This document shows, piece by piece, positions 13,358 through 21,793 of a DNA stretch of 46,148 bases. How positions within the stretch are numbered: the first letter of the stretch is position 1; every line of letters begins with the position of its first letter. The stretch covers positions 1-46,148 of the forward strand of contig NZ_JAFFQC010000029.1 of NCBI RefSeq assembly GCF_016918545.1, read 5' to 3'. This stretch comes from Desulfobulbus alkaliphilus. GTDB lineage: Bacteria > Desulfobacterota > Desulfobulbia > Desulfobulbales > Desulfobulbaceae. Made by a program: the position numbers and the translations under genes. Under the pieces are notes generated by a model. The model saw only the letters and a list, made by a program, of their open reading frames with translations, made no database searches and was not told the origin of the DNA.

Positions 13358-14860
13358 TTACCAGCGCCAGAATTCCCTGGATGCGCTCAGGGTAACAAGC
13401 ACCTGATGATCGTTGTATTGATCTGATGGCAGTTCGCCATCGGAAACATAATAGCTGTACCGCACCCCGGCCGTGTACCAGCGGCCAAAGGAATAGCTGA
13501 GGCCGGCACCGATTTCATAGGTGTTCTTGTCGTAGGTGAGATCGCCGATGCCATCCTCCGCAGCCAACCCGCCTTCGTCCTCGATGGCGGCTATCCGGAA
13601 GGCCCCCTGGGGGTCCAGGGAGGATTGCCAGGTATAGCGGCCGTACAGGTTCAGGGCCAGGGCCTGGGAATACTGATGGGTGCAGGTGGCCTGGAGCGAA
13701 TAGGTATCCGTGAGCCCGGATTCATCGGTGCCGGTGAAATTACGGGTTTGATAGTCTTTGCTGAAGACAAGCCCGTAGGTGGTATATTGGTAGCTTTTGT
13801 TCAGGGCCAGGAAGGCGTTGTAGCCCCACTCGCCCTCCAGGCCGTCCACCTTGGCGTAGGAAGGCCCACCGGCGATAGCCATCCGGGTCTGGGGATCAAA
13901 GGCATGGTTCCACCCCGCCGACCAGGCATGGGTCTGACTGTCGCGACGGGTGTCGCCATCATAGGCGGTGCCGGAGAAGGAATAGGAGAGGGGAAAGGAA
14001 TCGCGGATACTGCGTACATGCTCGAGACCGATCCGGGCATTGTATTCCTGGACATCCGGTGAGGCCGCGGTGTCGGCATCCTCGTCGGTATACAGGCCTA
14101 AAACATAGCCAAGAACCAGGTCGGTTCGCCAGGAAGGGCCAAATCCCTGGGAAAAATCAGCGGTGAAAGCATGCTTGTCATATTCGTTATACCCGGAGCT
14201 GTCGCCCTGATTACGCAGCACGGTGTAGCTGTAGCCGCCACCGAGACGGGTCTGCTCCGCCAGGGCGCCGGAGGTACGGATCGAAGCGGTATTGGTCCAG
14301 TAGCGCTGACCGCTGAGGTCGCGGGAGAGGTCGTCACCTGCAGGGGGGGCCTGTTGACTTGGCAGGCCGTCGGTTATGTCGCTCTCCGGACCGAGGGGCT
14401 GCTCACCGACGGGAGGCGCTTGCTCATCGGGTCCGACGGGATCCGGGGCGATGGCGGATACGGTCGAGCGGCCCGGATCGTCGGAGAGGACAAAATCATT
14501 GCTGAGCGACAGGGACCAGTTACGGCTCAACGAGCGGTCCGCAACAAGACTGAGGCGATGATCGACCTCGGTGTTCTCGGTGACGAAATCATGGTTGATC
14601 AGGGGCGCGTAGCGAAAACTGAAGGTATCATACAGCCCCCGGGAGACAATGAGAACGCCTGGTTCGACCCCGATTTTCCGCCGATCGCCGTCATCGCTGG
14701 CGTCCAGCAGTTGGTCGTCATAGGAACGCTCCTGGTGGTCATAACTGACCCCGGCGGTGCCGCTTACCGTGGTCTGACGGGCTGCGGCAGGGGTGACGGA
14801 CAACGCCACAAGCAGTGCGCAGCAGGAGGCCATGGGGATGAGGAGGAAGTGTTGTGACAT
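13358..14860 (-). CDS. Outer-membrane beta-barrel protein of the exosortase/EPS locus
   Basis: A 500-residue protein with a cleavable signal peptide (ALLVALSVTPAAA). Alternating aromatic/polar strands follow through its length, with a terminal aromatic residue (SASREFWRW), as in outer-membrane barrels. Repeated strand pairs such as YNARIGLEHVRSI and YEIGAGLSYSFGRWYTAGVR support this. A proline-rich insert near residues 138-172 (DPVGPDEQAPPVGEQ, PSQQAPPAGDD) is probably an exposed loop. Similar barrels sit in other exosortase/EPS clusters, where they may pass or anchor the polysaccharide. It lies 11 nt after the export gene, in one operon. Confidence 0.8.
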   Translation of the reverse strand: MSQHFLLIPMASCCALLVALSVTPAAARQTTVSGTAGVSYDHQERSYDDQLLDASDDGDRRKIGVEPGVLIVSRGLYDTFSFRYAPLINHDFVTENTEVDHRLSLVADRSLSRNWSLSLSNDFVLSDDPGRSTVSAIAPDPVGPDEQAPPVGEQPLGPESDITDGLPSQQAPPAGDDLSRDLSGQRYWTNTASIRTSGALAEQTRLGGGYSYTVLRNQGDSSGYNEYDKHAFTADFSQGFGPSWRTDLVLGYVLGLYTDEDADTAASPDVQEYNARIGLEHVRSIRDSFPLSYSFSGTAYDGDTRRDSQTHAWSAGWNHAFDPQTRMAIAGGPSYAKVDGLEGEWGYNAFLALNKSYQYTTYGLVFSKDYQTRNFTGTDESGLTDTYSLQATCTHQYSQALALNLYGRYTWQSSLDPQGAFRIAAIEDEGGLAAEDGIGDLTYDKNTYEIGAGLSYSFGRWYTAGVRYSYYVSDGELPSDQYNDHQVLVTLSASREFWRW

Positions 14861-14871
14861 GGCATGACCTC

Positions 14872-15639
14872 TTAATGGACGACAATTACATCACCGGGCT
14901 CAAGCCGGATGTTGCTCTCCATGTTTCTGCCCCTGAGGAAATCTCTGTAATCAAAATCGAAGCGCTGCCCCTGATCGAGGTGTTGATCGCCAGCCTCGCC
15001 GGGCACCAGCTCACTGACCTGGCGAATGATGGTGACCCTGTTATTGGCCCATTCGGTGAATCCACCGGCCCGGGCAATGGCCTTGACCACGGTTATGGGG
15101 TAATCGAGATGAAACACCCCCGGCCCCCGAACCTGCCCCATCACCGTGTACTGCCGGCTGTTGCTCTGCACCAGCGAGGTGGTGATGATGGGATCGCCAT
15201 ATACCGAGCGATACAACCGCTGCAGGTAATCAGCCAACTGGGTCAGGGTCATGCCGACAACGTAGACATCGCCAATGTGGCGCAGAGAAACACGGCCATC
15301 GGTGCCCACCTCGGCGCCTGTGCCGCGGCCGCGAATGAAATCCTGCGCTTCACCCGGCTGCCCCACTGTTGCGCTGCCGGCGGAGACGGCCATGGAACCT
15401 TCCCCGTAGACCTCCACATAGAGAATATCCCGATAGCCGATGACATACTCGGGGTCAACGGGAATCTGAGCGCGATCGCCGAGGATTTCCATTCGGTATT
15501 GTTCCTTGGTCTCGTCACTGACCGCCACGTCACGGTTTGATTCGGCGGCCTGGGCTCCAGGGACCGGAACGACAAAAAAAAGCGACAACAACATCATAAA
15601 AACAGAAAACTGCAACATTGGCTTGAAATAGGCTTTCAT
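14872..15639 (-). CDS. Wza/GumB-type polysaccharide export protein
   Basis: A 255-residue protein with a signal peptide (LSLFFVVPVPGAQA). The poly-export (SLBB-preceding) domain is PEYVIGYRDILYVEVYGE, then DGRVSLRHIGDVYVVGMTL and LADYLQRLYRSVYGDPIITT. A single SLBB-like segment follows: YTVMGQVRGPGVFHLDYP, VVKAIARAGGFTEWA, and a C-terminal IRLEPGDVIVV. Such proteins form the outer-membrane exit for capsule or exopolysaccharide. No lipobox Cys is apparent after the signal. It is first in the minus-strand operon leading to the barrel, EpsI and exosortase genes. Confidence 0.9.
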   Translation of the reverse strand: MKAYFKPMLQFSVFMMLLSLFFVVPVPGAQAAESNRDVAVSDETKEQYRMEILGDRAQIPVDPEYVIGYRDILYVEVYGEGSMAVSAGSATVGQPGEAQDFIRGRGTGAEVGTDGRVSLRHIGDVYVVGMTLTQLADYLQRLYRSVYGDPIITTSLVQSNSRQYTVMGQVRGPGVFHLDYPITVVKAIARAGGFTEWANNRVTIIRQVSELVPGEAGDQHLDQGQRFDFDYRDFLRGRNMESNIRLEPGDVIVVH

Positions 15640-15961
15640 ATCGCTCCCTTGCTTTCAATCTACGTTGATACGACTGATTTCATCGTTTTATCCTACCTTT
15701 ATCGCGCAGACAGGTCAAAAAAAAAGCGCAGCACTGATTGATTTTCACTGATGCACCCGCAACGTGGCCCTGACTACCACAAAAGGAAATCTGGATCCGT
15801 GACGGTTGGACTTACGAACGCTCACGGATTCAGGTCTCCATCACACCTGGTACCCGATAATTGACTTTTTCCCTCCTCAACTGAGACAAGTTGGTTTATA
15901 AAGAGAGGAGTGAAAAAATTTCCTTTTTCCACGTCCATTCCTTTTCAATACGGGGGTCCCC
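15640..15961. other. Divergent intergenic region with a miniature F2
   Basis: It separates the minus-strand export operon from the plus-strand TPR gene and must hold both promoters, but no convincing -35/-10 pair was found. A 44-bp miniature F2 (15790-15833) sits in the middle. Confidence 0.5.
15790..15833. mobile_element. Miniature F2 element (44 bp)
   Basis: CTGGATCCGTGACGG and CGCTCACGGATTCAGG are the two F2 termini joined with almost the whole interior missing. Confidence 0.7.
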
Positions 15962-18253
15962 ATGCATTTCAGAAGACCACTGCTGCTTGCCGCGCTTTTC
16001 ATCCCCATTCTTCTCCTGCTGCTCACTGGCTGCTCTGACGAGGGCAAGGACAAGGAGCTGCATTTTCAAAGAGCCATGGTGTACCTGGAAGAAAACAAGG
16101 AGCGGGAAGCGATCATCGAGTTGCGCAACGCCATTCAGATCGATCCCAGGTATGCCGAGGCCCGCTACCAGCTGGGACTACTCTATCTGAAAGCTGGCGA
16201 GGTTCGCCAGGCCTTTGCTGAGCTGCAACGAGCGGCCACCCTGGATCCGAGCAACCTGGACGCTCTCATCAAGACGGCTGAATTCCAGCTGCTGGGACGA
16301 AACAGGGACGAAGCCCGGAGTAATATCGAAAGCGTCCTGGCTCAGGACCCGGACAACAAGGACGCCCTGGCCCTGCTCGCCAATCTGGAAATGAGCGACA
16401 ACAACCCCGATGCAGCCATCGAGGCCATTGACAAGGCCCTGGCCGTTGCGCCGGATGAGGATCGGCTCTGGGTGCTCAAGGGACGGATTCTAAATACCAG
16501 AGAGCAGTATCCGGATGCGGAACGGGCCCTGCGCAGGGCTGTTGAACTGGACAACACCAAGATGAGCAACCACGCCAGTCTGGTGGCGTTTTTTCTCGAG
16601 CGTCGGGATCTAGAGATGGCCCGGACCACGCTGGAAACAATGACCAAGGAGTTTCCGGAGTCTCCGCAGCCGTGGCTGCAGATGGTGAACCTGGAGCTGA
16701 TGCAGAACAATATCGAGGCTGCCGAGGCGCATTTGTCCCAGGCTCTGACCATTGATCCCGATAACGCCCAACTGAAAACCGCTGCCGCGAACTTTTATTC
16801 GCGCCAGGGTAAGCTTGAACAGGCCGAACAACTCTATCGGGAAGCCATCGAAGTTGCTGATGAACCGGAGGACTTTCACGCCCAACTGGCCAATTTCTAC
16901 TTTGATCATGGTCGATTTGACCAGGCCAGGGAGGAAATGGATAAGGTTCTGGCCATGAATGCCCGCAATGCCACCGCCCTGATGGTGCAGGCCAAGTTCG
17001 ATGTTCGGGAAGGAAAGAATCGCGAGGCGCTGGAAAAAGTGGCCGCCCTGCTCCGCGATTATCCGCAATGGGGTGAACTTCACTTTGTCAAGGCCCTGGC
17101 CCACGGCAACCTCGGGGAGACACGACTGGCCAAGGAATCAGTCCAGGAGGCTATCCGGTTGAGCCCCGGCTTCAGCAAGGCCCATTCACTGGCCGGTGTT
17201 CTGGCGCTGCAGGAAGGAGATTTCGAAACAGCCAAGCAGGAATCGGCCCAGGCCCTGCGGATCAATCCCCGCGATTTCCAGGCCGCGCTCACCCTGGCCA
17301 AGGGGGTGCTGTTCTCCAGTGAATATGAAACAGCGGTGAACATGTTCAGCGAGTTGCATGACAAGGTGCCGAATAATGTCGAGGTCCTTGGCAGTCTTGG
17401 TCTGGCGCACATGGCCTTGGATCAGGATGACCAGGCCAAGGAGGCCTTTGCCAAGCTGCTTGCCCTGCAGCCCGGCAACCAACGGGCCTTCAGTTTTGTT
17501 CTGCGGATGGCGCAAAAGGAAGGCGCTGACACAGATCAGCTCATCACCATGACCCGGGCCCAGATCGACAAGGCCCCGGAGAGTGATGGTCTGTGGGTTA
17601 TGTTGGGTAATCTTTATCTTCGCGCCAATCAGCCGGATCAGGCCCTTGAGACCTTTAAAAAAGTTCAGGAGCTGGCTCCGGAAAATCCGCAATCGTATGC
17701 CATGAGCGCGATGATCCTCAATCGGCAGGGCAAAACCGAGCAGGCCATTGCCGAATACAAGGAACTGCTGAGCCAACAGCCCCGAGCCATCGGCGCCTAC
17801 ATGGGATTAGCCAGCATCTATGACCAGCAGGGGGAAACAGCGCTGGCCAAGGACGCCTACCGGAAAATTCTCGACATCCAACCCGACTTTGCCCCGGCCG
17901 CCAACAACCTGGCCTGGATGATTGCTGAAAGCGAGGATCCGGACCTGGGCGAGGCGCTTCGCCTGGCGATGATCGCCCGGCAGCAGGCGCCCGATAGCGT
18001 GCATATCATTGACACCCTGGGATGGGTGCATTACAAACGGGGGTCCTACAGCCTGGCCCGCAACGAATTTGAGCAGGCGGTGCAGCTGCAGGGTGATATG
18101 CCCGTGCTCCGCTATCACCTGGCCCTGGCCTATTATGGCGAAGGCCGGATTGAGGAGGCCATCCAGGAACTGGAACTGGCCCTGAGTCAGGAGCAGCCCT
18201 TTGAGGAACGGGAAGAGGCCGAAGAGACACTGCGGCAATGGCTGGCTGAATAG
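15962..18253 (+). CDS. prsT: PrsT-like TPR-repeat lipoprotein (PEP-CTERM/EPS system)
   Basis: A 763-residue protein. The signal peptide ends in a lipobox (LLLLLTGC, Cys about residue 24), so it is a lipoprotein. The rest is a long series of ~34-residue TPR units, with repeats such as YAEARYQLGLLYLKAGEVRQA and AIGAYMGLASIYDQQGETAL, each with the W/L-G-Y-A-P pattern. The length and lipobox fit the PrsT family found beside exosortase/EPS clusters, which are thought to organise secretion or anchoring. It diverges from the export operon. An hpt gene follows after 11 nt. PrsT is assigned from context and architecture; a generic TPR lipoprotein is the alternative. Confidence 0.85.
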   Translation: MHFRRPLLLAALFIPILLLLLTGCSDEGKDKELHFQRAMVYLEENKEREAIIELRNAIQIDPRYAEARYQLGLLYLKAGEVRQAFAELQRAATLDPSNLDALIKTAEFQLLGRNRDEARSNIESVLAQDPDNKDALALLANLEMSDNNPDAAIEAIDKALAVAPDEDRLWVLKGRILNTREQYPDAERALRRAVELDNTKMSNHASLVAFFLERRDLEMARTTLETMTKEFPESPQPWLQMVNLELMQNNIEAAEAHLSQALTIDPDNAQLKTAAANFYSRQGKLEQAEQLYREAIEVADEPEDFHAQLANFYFDHGRFDQAREEMDKVLAMNARNATALMVQAKFDVREGKNREALEKVAALLRDYPQWGELHFVKALAHGNLGETRLAKESVQEAIRLSPGFSKAHSLAGVLALQEGDFETAKQESAQALRINPRDFQAALTLAKGVLFSSEYETAVNMFSELHDKVPNNVEVLGSLGLAHMALDQDDQAKEAFAKLLALQPGNQRAFSFVLRMAQKEGADTDQLITMTRAQIDKAPESDGLWVMLGNLYLRANQPDQALETFKKVQELAPENPQSYAMSAMILNRQGKTEQAIAEYKELLSQQPRAIGAYMGLASIYDQQGETALAKDAYRKILDIQPDFAPAANNLAWMIAESEDPDLGEALRLAMIARQQAPDSVHIIDTLGWVHYKRGSYSLARNEFEQAVQLQGDMPVLRYHLALAYYGEGRIEEAIQELELALSQEQPFEEREEAEETLRQWLAE

Positions 18254-18264
18254 GCACACGAACC

Positions 18265-18792
18265 ATGCGGGAAGCGTTACGGCGAGAAATCATCAGCAGC
18301 CTGGAAATACAGGCCAGAGTCGATGAACTCGGCCGCCAGATCACTCATGATTATCAGGGGCGGCAACTGGTCTTACTGGGGGTGCTGAACGGAGCCTTTG
18401 TTTTTGCGGCCGATCTCTGTCGGGCCATCGCTCTTGATCTGGAAATTGATTTTATCCGGGTTGCCAGTTATGGAACGGCAAGCAAATCCTCCGGCAAAAT
18501 CCGGCTGCTCAAGGAACCGAGCATTGAATTGACCGGCAAAGACGTGCTCTTGGTCGAGGATATCGTGGATACCGGGACCACCATGGCCTGGATGCTGGAA
18601 CATTTTGGCCAAAGCGGCGCTGATACGGTTCGGATCTGCACCCTTATCGATAAAACGGAGCGACGTCGTGTTCCTGTGACGGCAGCTTATATTGGTTTTT
18701 CCCTCGACCAGGGTTTTCTGGTTGGCTATGGGCTTGATTATGGAGAAAAATATCGTAATCTTCCCGCGATTTACACCTTACAAGTTGAATAA
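18265..18792 (+). CDS. hpt: Hypoxanthine phosphoribosyltransferase
   Basis: A 175-residue protein. Visible blocks: LVLLGVLNGAFVFAADLCRA, IDFIRVASYG, the PRPP-binding loop VLLVEDIVDTGTT (Glu98-Asp99) and the base-pocket block VGYGLDYGEKYRNLP. It makes IMP or GMP from hypoxanthine or guanine and PRPP in purine salvage. Length and motifs are normal for bacterial Hpt. It starts 11 nt after the TPR gene and may be cotranscribed, though the functions are unrelated. The following 18793-19008 holds no gene. Confidence 0.95.
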   Translation: MREALRREIISSLEIQARVDELGRQITHDYQGRQLVLLGVLNGAFVFAADLCRAIALDLEIDFIRVASYGTASKSSGKIRLLKEPSIELTGKDVLLVEDIVDTGTTMAWMLEHFGQSGADTVRICTLIDKTERRRVPVTAAYIGFSLDQGFLVGYGLDYGEKYRNLPAIYTLQVE

Positions 18793-19008
18793 CCTGTGTC
18801 CATCCAGAAGCGGTACTTTTTCCCAGATTTGTTGGTGCGCTGGTGCAGTTACTGCTCGGAAGATTAATTCTGAGCCTGTGGTTAAATTTGCCAGCGTGCA
18901 TCGATGCGGAATAAAATATCTCGTTTTTGGATGGCCCCTGACTTCTCCCGGTCTGCAGGTTTCCCAATGGGCCGGGGATGACGTGAACCACTAGCAATGG
19001 AGGCTTTG

Positions 19009-19665
19009 ATGCGAAAAAAAAATATTGCCGTGATCCTTTCCGGATGCGGCCATCAGGATGGCGCGGAAATCCATGAAGCAACCCTCACCCTGTGGGCCAT
19101 TCACAAAAACGGGGCTGATTTCCAATGCTATGCCCCGGATATCAAACAGCACCATGTGATCAATCACATCACCAGCGAGGAAATGAACGAGCAACGCAAT
19201 GTGCTCATTGAATCAGCCCGGATCGCCCGGGGCAAGATCGCATCATTGGATAGCTTCTCGGCCGACTCCGTCGACGCCTTGATCCTGCCCGGTGGCTTTG
19301 GAGCCGCCAAAAACCTGAGCAGCTATGCCTTTGACGGGGCCAAATGTACCGTGCAGGCCGATGTCACCAAAGCTGTCCAGGAGATGCATGCCGCCGGCAA
19401 GCCCATCGGCGCCCTTTGTATTGCCCCGGTTATTCTCGCCAGAATTCTTGGCGACGTGACCCTGACCATCGGTCAGGACAGCGGCACCGCCGACAACCTG
19501 GCGGCCATGGGAGCCAAGCATGTGGCAACCCTGCAGGGTGAGATCGCCATTGATCCAGGCCGGAAAATTGTCAGCACGCCCTGCTACATGCTCGATTCGC
19601 GGATCGACCAGATCGCCGACGGCGCCGATAGCGTTGTCAAAGCCATATTGGAGATGATAGAGTAA
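19009..19665 (+). CDS. elbB: ElbB-type glyoxalase (DJ-1/PfpI superfamily)
   Basis: A 218-residue protein matching ElbB: VILSGCGHQDGAEIHEATLT, LWAIHKNGADFQCYAPDI, SLDSFSADSVDALILPGGFG, then the nucleophile elbow PIGALCIAPVILARILG. The catalytic Cys is in ALCIAP. ElbB proteins have glyoxalase III-type activity and were historically linked to isoprenoid synthesis. The ATG is chosen because GGAGG lies 6 nt upstream; the in-frame ATG 12 nt earlier has none. A hairpin terminator follows. Confidence 0.92.
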   Translation: MRKKNIAVILSGCGHQDGAEIHEATLTLWAIHKNGADFQCYAPDIKQHHVINHITSEEMNEQRNVLIESARIARGKIASLDSFSADSVDALILPGGFGAAKNLSSYAFDGAKCTVQADVTKAVQEMHAAGKPIGALCIAPVILARILGDVTLTIGQDSGTADNLAAMGAKHVATLQGEIAIDPGRKIVSTPCYMLDSRIDQIADGADSVVKAILEMIE

Positions 19666-19709
19666 AGGAGCCGGCACAGGTTGTTTTCCACCGGGGAGGG
19701 GTGGCAAGG

Positions 19710-19740
19710 GGGGAGGTCGTTGATGCGGCCTCCCCTTCTT
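19710..19740 (+). terminator. Hairpin terminator after elbB
   Basis: GGGGAGG (19710-19716) pairs with CCTCCCC (19729-19735), followed by a T-rich TTCTTGGTTT. The U-tract is imperfect, so strength is uncertain. Confidence 0.55.
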
Positions 19741-19770
19741 GGTTTGAAAAAATTAGGGACACTTCCCCAG

Positions 19771-19838
19771 AAAATTAGGGACACTTCCCCTATTTTTATC
19801 GCAGAAGCAATAAAAATAGGGGAAGTGTCCCTAATTTT
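19771..19838. repeat. F3 hairpin repeat (29-bp perfect arms)
   Basis: The left arm, 19771-19799, starts AAAATTAGGGACACTTCCCC. It is the exact reverse complement of 19810-19838, with a 10-nt loop. Partial extra units lie on both sides (AAATTAGGGACACTTCCCC at 19750; CCCTAATTTTCC after the right arm). Confidence 0.9.
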
Positions 19839-19890
19839 CCCTAATTTTCCTGGAGCAGAGAAATGAGGATTTTGTGGCACCGGCAAACAT

Positions 19891-19929
19891 CCGCGTGGGC
19901 AAACGATACGGCCGTTTGCCCACCCTACC
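19891..19929 (+). repeat. F1 palindrome
   Basis: CCGCGTGGGCAAACGATACG then GCCGTTTGCCCACCCTACC, with 11-bp perfect arms. Confidence 0.85.
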
Positions 19930-19978
19930 CGGGCATCGGCGTTTATTTCTTTTTGTTCAATAATATCGAAGACTTTTT

Positions 19979-20013
19979 AGGGTGGGCAGGCGTCTGTTTG
20001 CCTGCCCACGCGG
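19979..20013 (-). repeat. F1 palindrome, inverted
   Basis: AGGGTGGGCAGGCGTCTG then TTTGCCTGCCCACGCGG. It ends about 14 nt past the stop of the triosephosphate-isomerase-like gene and faces the F1 copy at 19891. Confidence 0.85.
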
Positions 20014-20027
20014 ATTCATTCATTACT

Positions 20028-20708
20028 TTACTTGAGGCTGTTGACCAGTGTCGCGAAGGCGGTGGCGTCAAGGCATCCCTTGCCGAGCATCATGCCTGAG
20101 ACCTCCGGCCGTCGCCAGATTGACGGACCGTTGGTCACCGTCACTCCGCCGCCGTAGAGGATGGGACGATTCTCGGTTTTCGCGGCGATCTTGGCCACCA
20201 TGGCGCCAACGTCTCCGATGCTCCGGGACATCTCCAGCGAGACCTTGGTTTCTGGAGTACAGGCCCAGATGAGGTTTTTCAGTTCACTGACCGCAAAAGC
20301 CGCTGCCTGTTGTCTGACCAGGCTCTCATCAACACAGACAATGGGCTGGAGTTCCTCTGCCAGGGCTTCATATCCCTGCCTGGCCACATCCTGGATCGTT
20401 TCATGAAAATAACGGCGGCGTTCCTGATGGCCAATGAGCGCATAGGTCGCCAGACCGCGTAGCCAGGCCGCCGGCAGGGAGCCGGTGTATTCCCCTTGGG
20501 GAAAAGCCGAGACGCTCTGGGCGGCCAGATAGACGCCTTCCAGGTCACTGATTTTTTCCTGAACCCGCGCAAGATACAGCGCCGGTACGGCGAGTACCAC
20601 CTCCACCGCGTTATTGGGTTGATAGGAGGCGGCAAAGGCTTCGCACCATTGCAGGGCTCGTTCCGGGGCAAAGTAGGCCTTCCAGTTGGCCAGGATGATT
20701 TTTTTCAT
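20028..20708 (-). CDS. Triosephosphate isomerase-like protein lacking the catalytic Glu
   Basis: A 226-residue TIM-barrel protein. The substrate Lys (LANWKAY) and the catalytic His with its neighbours (LIGHQERRRYFHE) are present. The expected catalytic Glu and flexible lid (AYEPVWAIGTG in TpiA) are replaced by ACTPETKVSLE. The phosphate-loop GGS is GGG (ILYGGGVTVTNG) and VGGAS is LGKGC. Length is at the short end for TpiA. It is therefore probably not an efficient isomerase; a diverged paralogue with another role is more likely. The start at MKKIILANWK is supported by the family N-terminus and an A-rich upstream site. F1 palindromes lie on both sides. Confidence 0.8.
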   Translation of the reverse strand: MKKIILANWKAYFAPERALQWCEAFAASYQPNNAVEVVLAVPALYLARVQEKISDLEGVYLAAQSVSAFPQGEYTGSLPAAWLRGLATYALIGHQERRRYFHETIQDVARQGYEALAEELQPIVCVDESLVRQQAAAFAVSELKNLIWACTPETKVSLEMSRSIGDVGAMVAKIAAKTENRPILYGGGVTVTNGPSIWRRPEVSGMMLGKGCLDATAFATLVNSLK

Positions 20709-20753
20709 TTTTTCCTTTTTGTGCTTTGTTGAATTATGGTGCAGTTCCTGCTG

Positions 20754-20790
20754 GGTCGGCAAACGATAAGACTGTTTGCCGACCCTGCGG
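20754..20790. repeat. F1 palindrome variant
   Basis: GTCGGCAAACGATAAGAC then TGTTTGCCGACCCTGCGG, near the 5' end of the triosephosphate-isomerase-like gene. Confidence 0.75.
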
Positions 20791-20830
20791 GGCTTTGATA
20801 TATTGGATGTAAGTTGTGCAGTACATTTAC

Positions 20831-20868
20831 CGCGTGGGCAAACGATACTGCCGTTTGCCCACCCTACC
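20831..20868 (+). repeat. F1 palindrome
   Basis: CGCGTGGGCAAACGATACTG then CCGTTTGCCCACCCTACC, with 11-bp perfect arms. Confidence 0.85.
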
Positions 20869-20941
20869 AGAGCCGAAACTGTTTGAAGTTCCTCATCTTT
20901 TCCCTTGCCGGGTTCATCTTTGGTGCGGGACTGGGTTGCGA

Positions 20942-21166
20942 TCAGGGGTGTGCCTGCTGCAGGCTGTCGCGCTCGAGCAGACGAGCTTCCGGGACCCTGA
21001 TGCGCTCTGGGGGAGATGCGGGGTGATCGCTGTTCGGGGTCAGCAGTGCCAGGCCGCCAATGATGCCGAATACAACCAGAGACAGGAGCGCAAACCAGAG
21101 AAAAAACCAGACAAGGCGTCTACGGATATGTCGAGGAGCAGGCTGTTCGGGCTTATCCATATGCAA
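20942..21166 (-). CDS. Small single-span membrane protein, unknown
   Basis: A 74-residue reading frame, not recognised. The N-terminus is charged (KPEQPAPRHIRRR). One strong membrane segment follows (LVWFFLWFALLSLVVFGIIG), then a polar tail rich in Pro and Arg. The arrangement predicts an inner-membrane protein with its N-terminus inside. It lies downstream of the DUF167 gene on the same strand, with an F3 hairpin between. No strong ribosome binding site is visible, so the gene is likely but not certain. Confidence 0.5.
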   Translation of the reverse strand: MHMDKPEQPAPRHIRRRLVWFFLWFALLSLVVFGIIGGLALLTPNSDHPASPPERIRVPEARLLERDSLQQAHP

Positions 21167-21195
21167 GCATTAGGGAAATCCATGGAAAATTAGTG

Positions 21196-21283
21196 AAAAT
21201 TAGGGACACTTCCCCTATTTTTTGTCTCTCCTTACCTTTGGAGAAACAGAAAATAGGAAAATAGGGGAAGTGTCCCTAATTTT
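21196..21283. repeat. F3 hairpin repeat (26-bp arms)
   Basis: The left arm from 21196 and right arm 21258-21283 pair as AAAATTAGGGACACTTCCCC with its complement. The right arm supplies the TAG stop codon of the DUF167 gene. Confidence 0.9.
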
Positions 21284-21578
21284 TGAGGGCGGCCTGGACC
21301 TGGGCGCGCAGCCGGTGGGCATCGATGCCGGTGACCACCACGGACTTGGTCCGGCTCTGGTGCCCGCTTTTCAGGCTCACGGCGGATTTGGGCAGGCCAA
21401 GGATTTTGGCCAGCATGGCGATCACCGCTGTGTTGGCCTTACCGTCCACCGGTGGTGCGGTCAGACGGAGCCGGAGGGCATCACCCCGCAGGCCGGCCAG
21501 GCCGTTGCTAGCGGCGCGGGGCTGGACATGCAGACGGACGAGCAGTGAACCGTCAGGTTGGCTGTGGACATAAGGCAT
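21276..21578 (-). CDS. yggU: DUF167/YggU family protein
   Basis: A 100-residue protein: GSLLVRLHVQPRAASNGLAG, ALRLRLTAPPVDGKANTAVI, AMLAKILGLPKSAVSLKSGH, then SRTKSVVVTGID. VQP.A..N and L.APPVDGKAN are the family signature. The fold is known but the function is not. The start at MPYVHSQPDG gives the family N-terminus. It follows yggT on the same strand, a common pairing. The natural C-terminus may have been altered: the stop TAG is part of an F3 repeat that begins directly after ALKN. Confidence 0.88.
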   Translation of the reverse strand: MPYVHSQPDGSLLVRLHVQPRAASNGLAGLRGDALRLRLTAPPVDGKANTAVIAMLAKILGLPKSAVSLKSGHQSRTKSVVVTGIDAHRLRAQVQAALKN

Positions 21579-21713
21579 AGGTTTTTGTACGCGGTCACAG
21601 GCACCCCATCTGTGCACGGACTCGGCTGCCCGCTGAGGAGGACTCTAGCGGTCAGCGGCGTCTGTACAAGCCCGGGGCACCTGTGAGTGCTTTGCATACA
21701 GCCTGAATCCGGG

Positions 21714-21793
21714 AAAATTAGGGACACTTCCCCTATTTTTTCCTTCTCCAAAGGAAAGGAGAAGGAAAAAATAGGGGAAGTGTCCCTAATTTT
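21714..21793. repeat. F3 hairpin repeat (36-bp perfect arms)
   Basis: Arm 21714-21749 and arm 21758-21793 are exact reverse complements with an 8-nt loop. The outer 28 nt are the shared F3 core; the inner TCCTTCTCC is specific to this copy. The last base of the right arm is part of the yggT stop codon. Confidence 0.92.

Noticed and set aside
18793-19008. Possible small RNA or gene between hpt and elbB
   Set aside because: No clear promoter, hairpin or coding signal was found.
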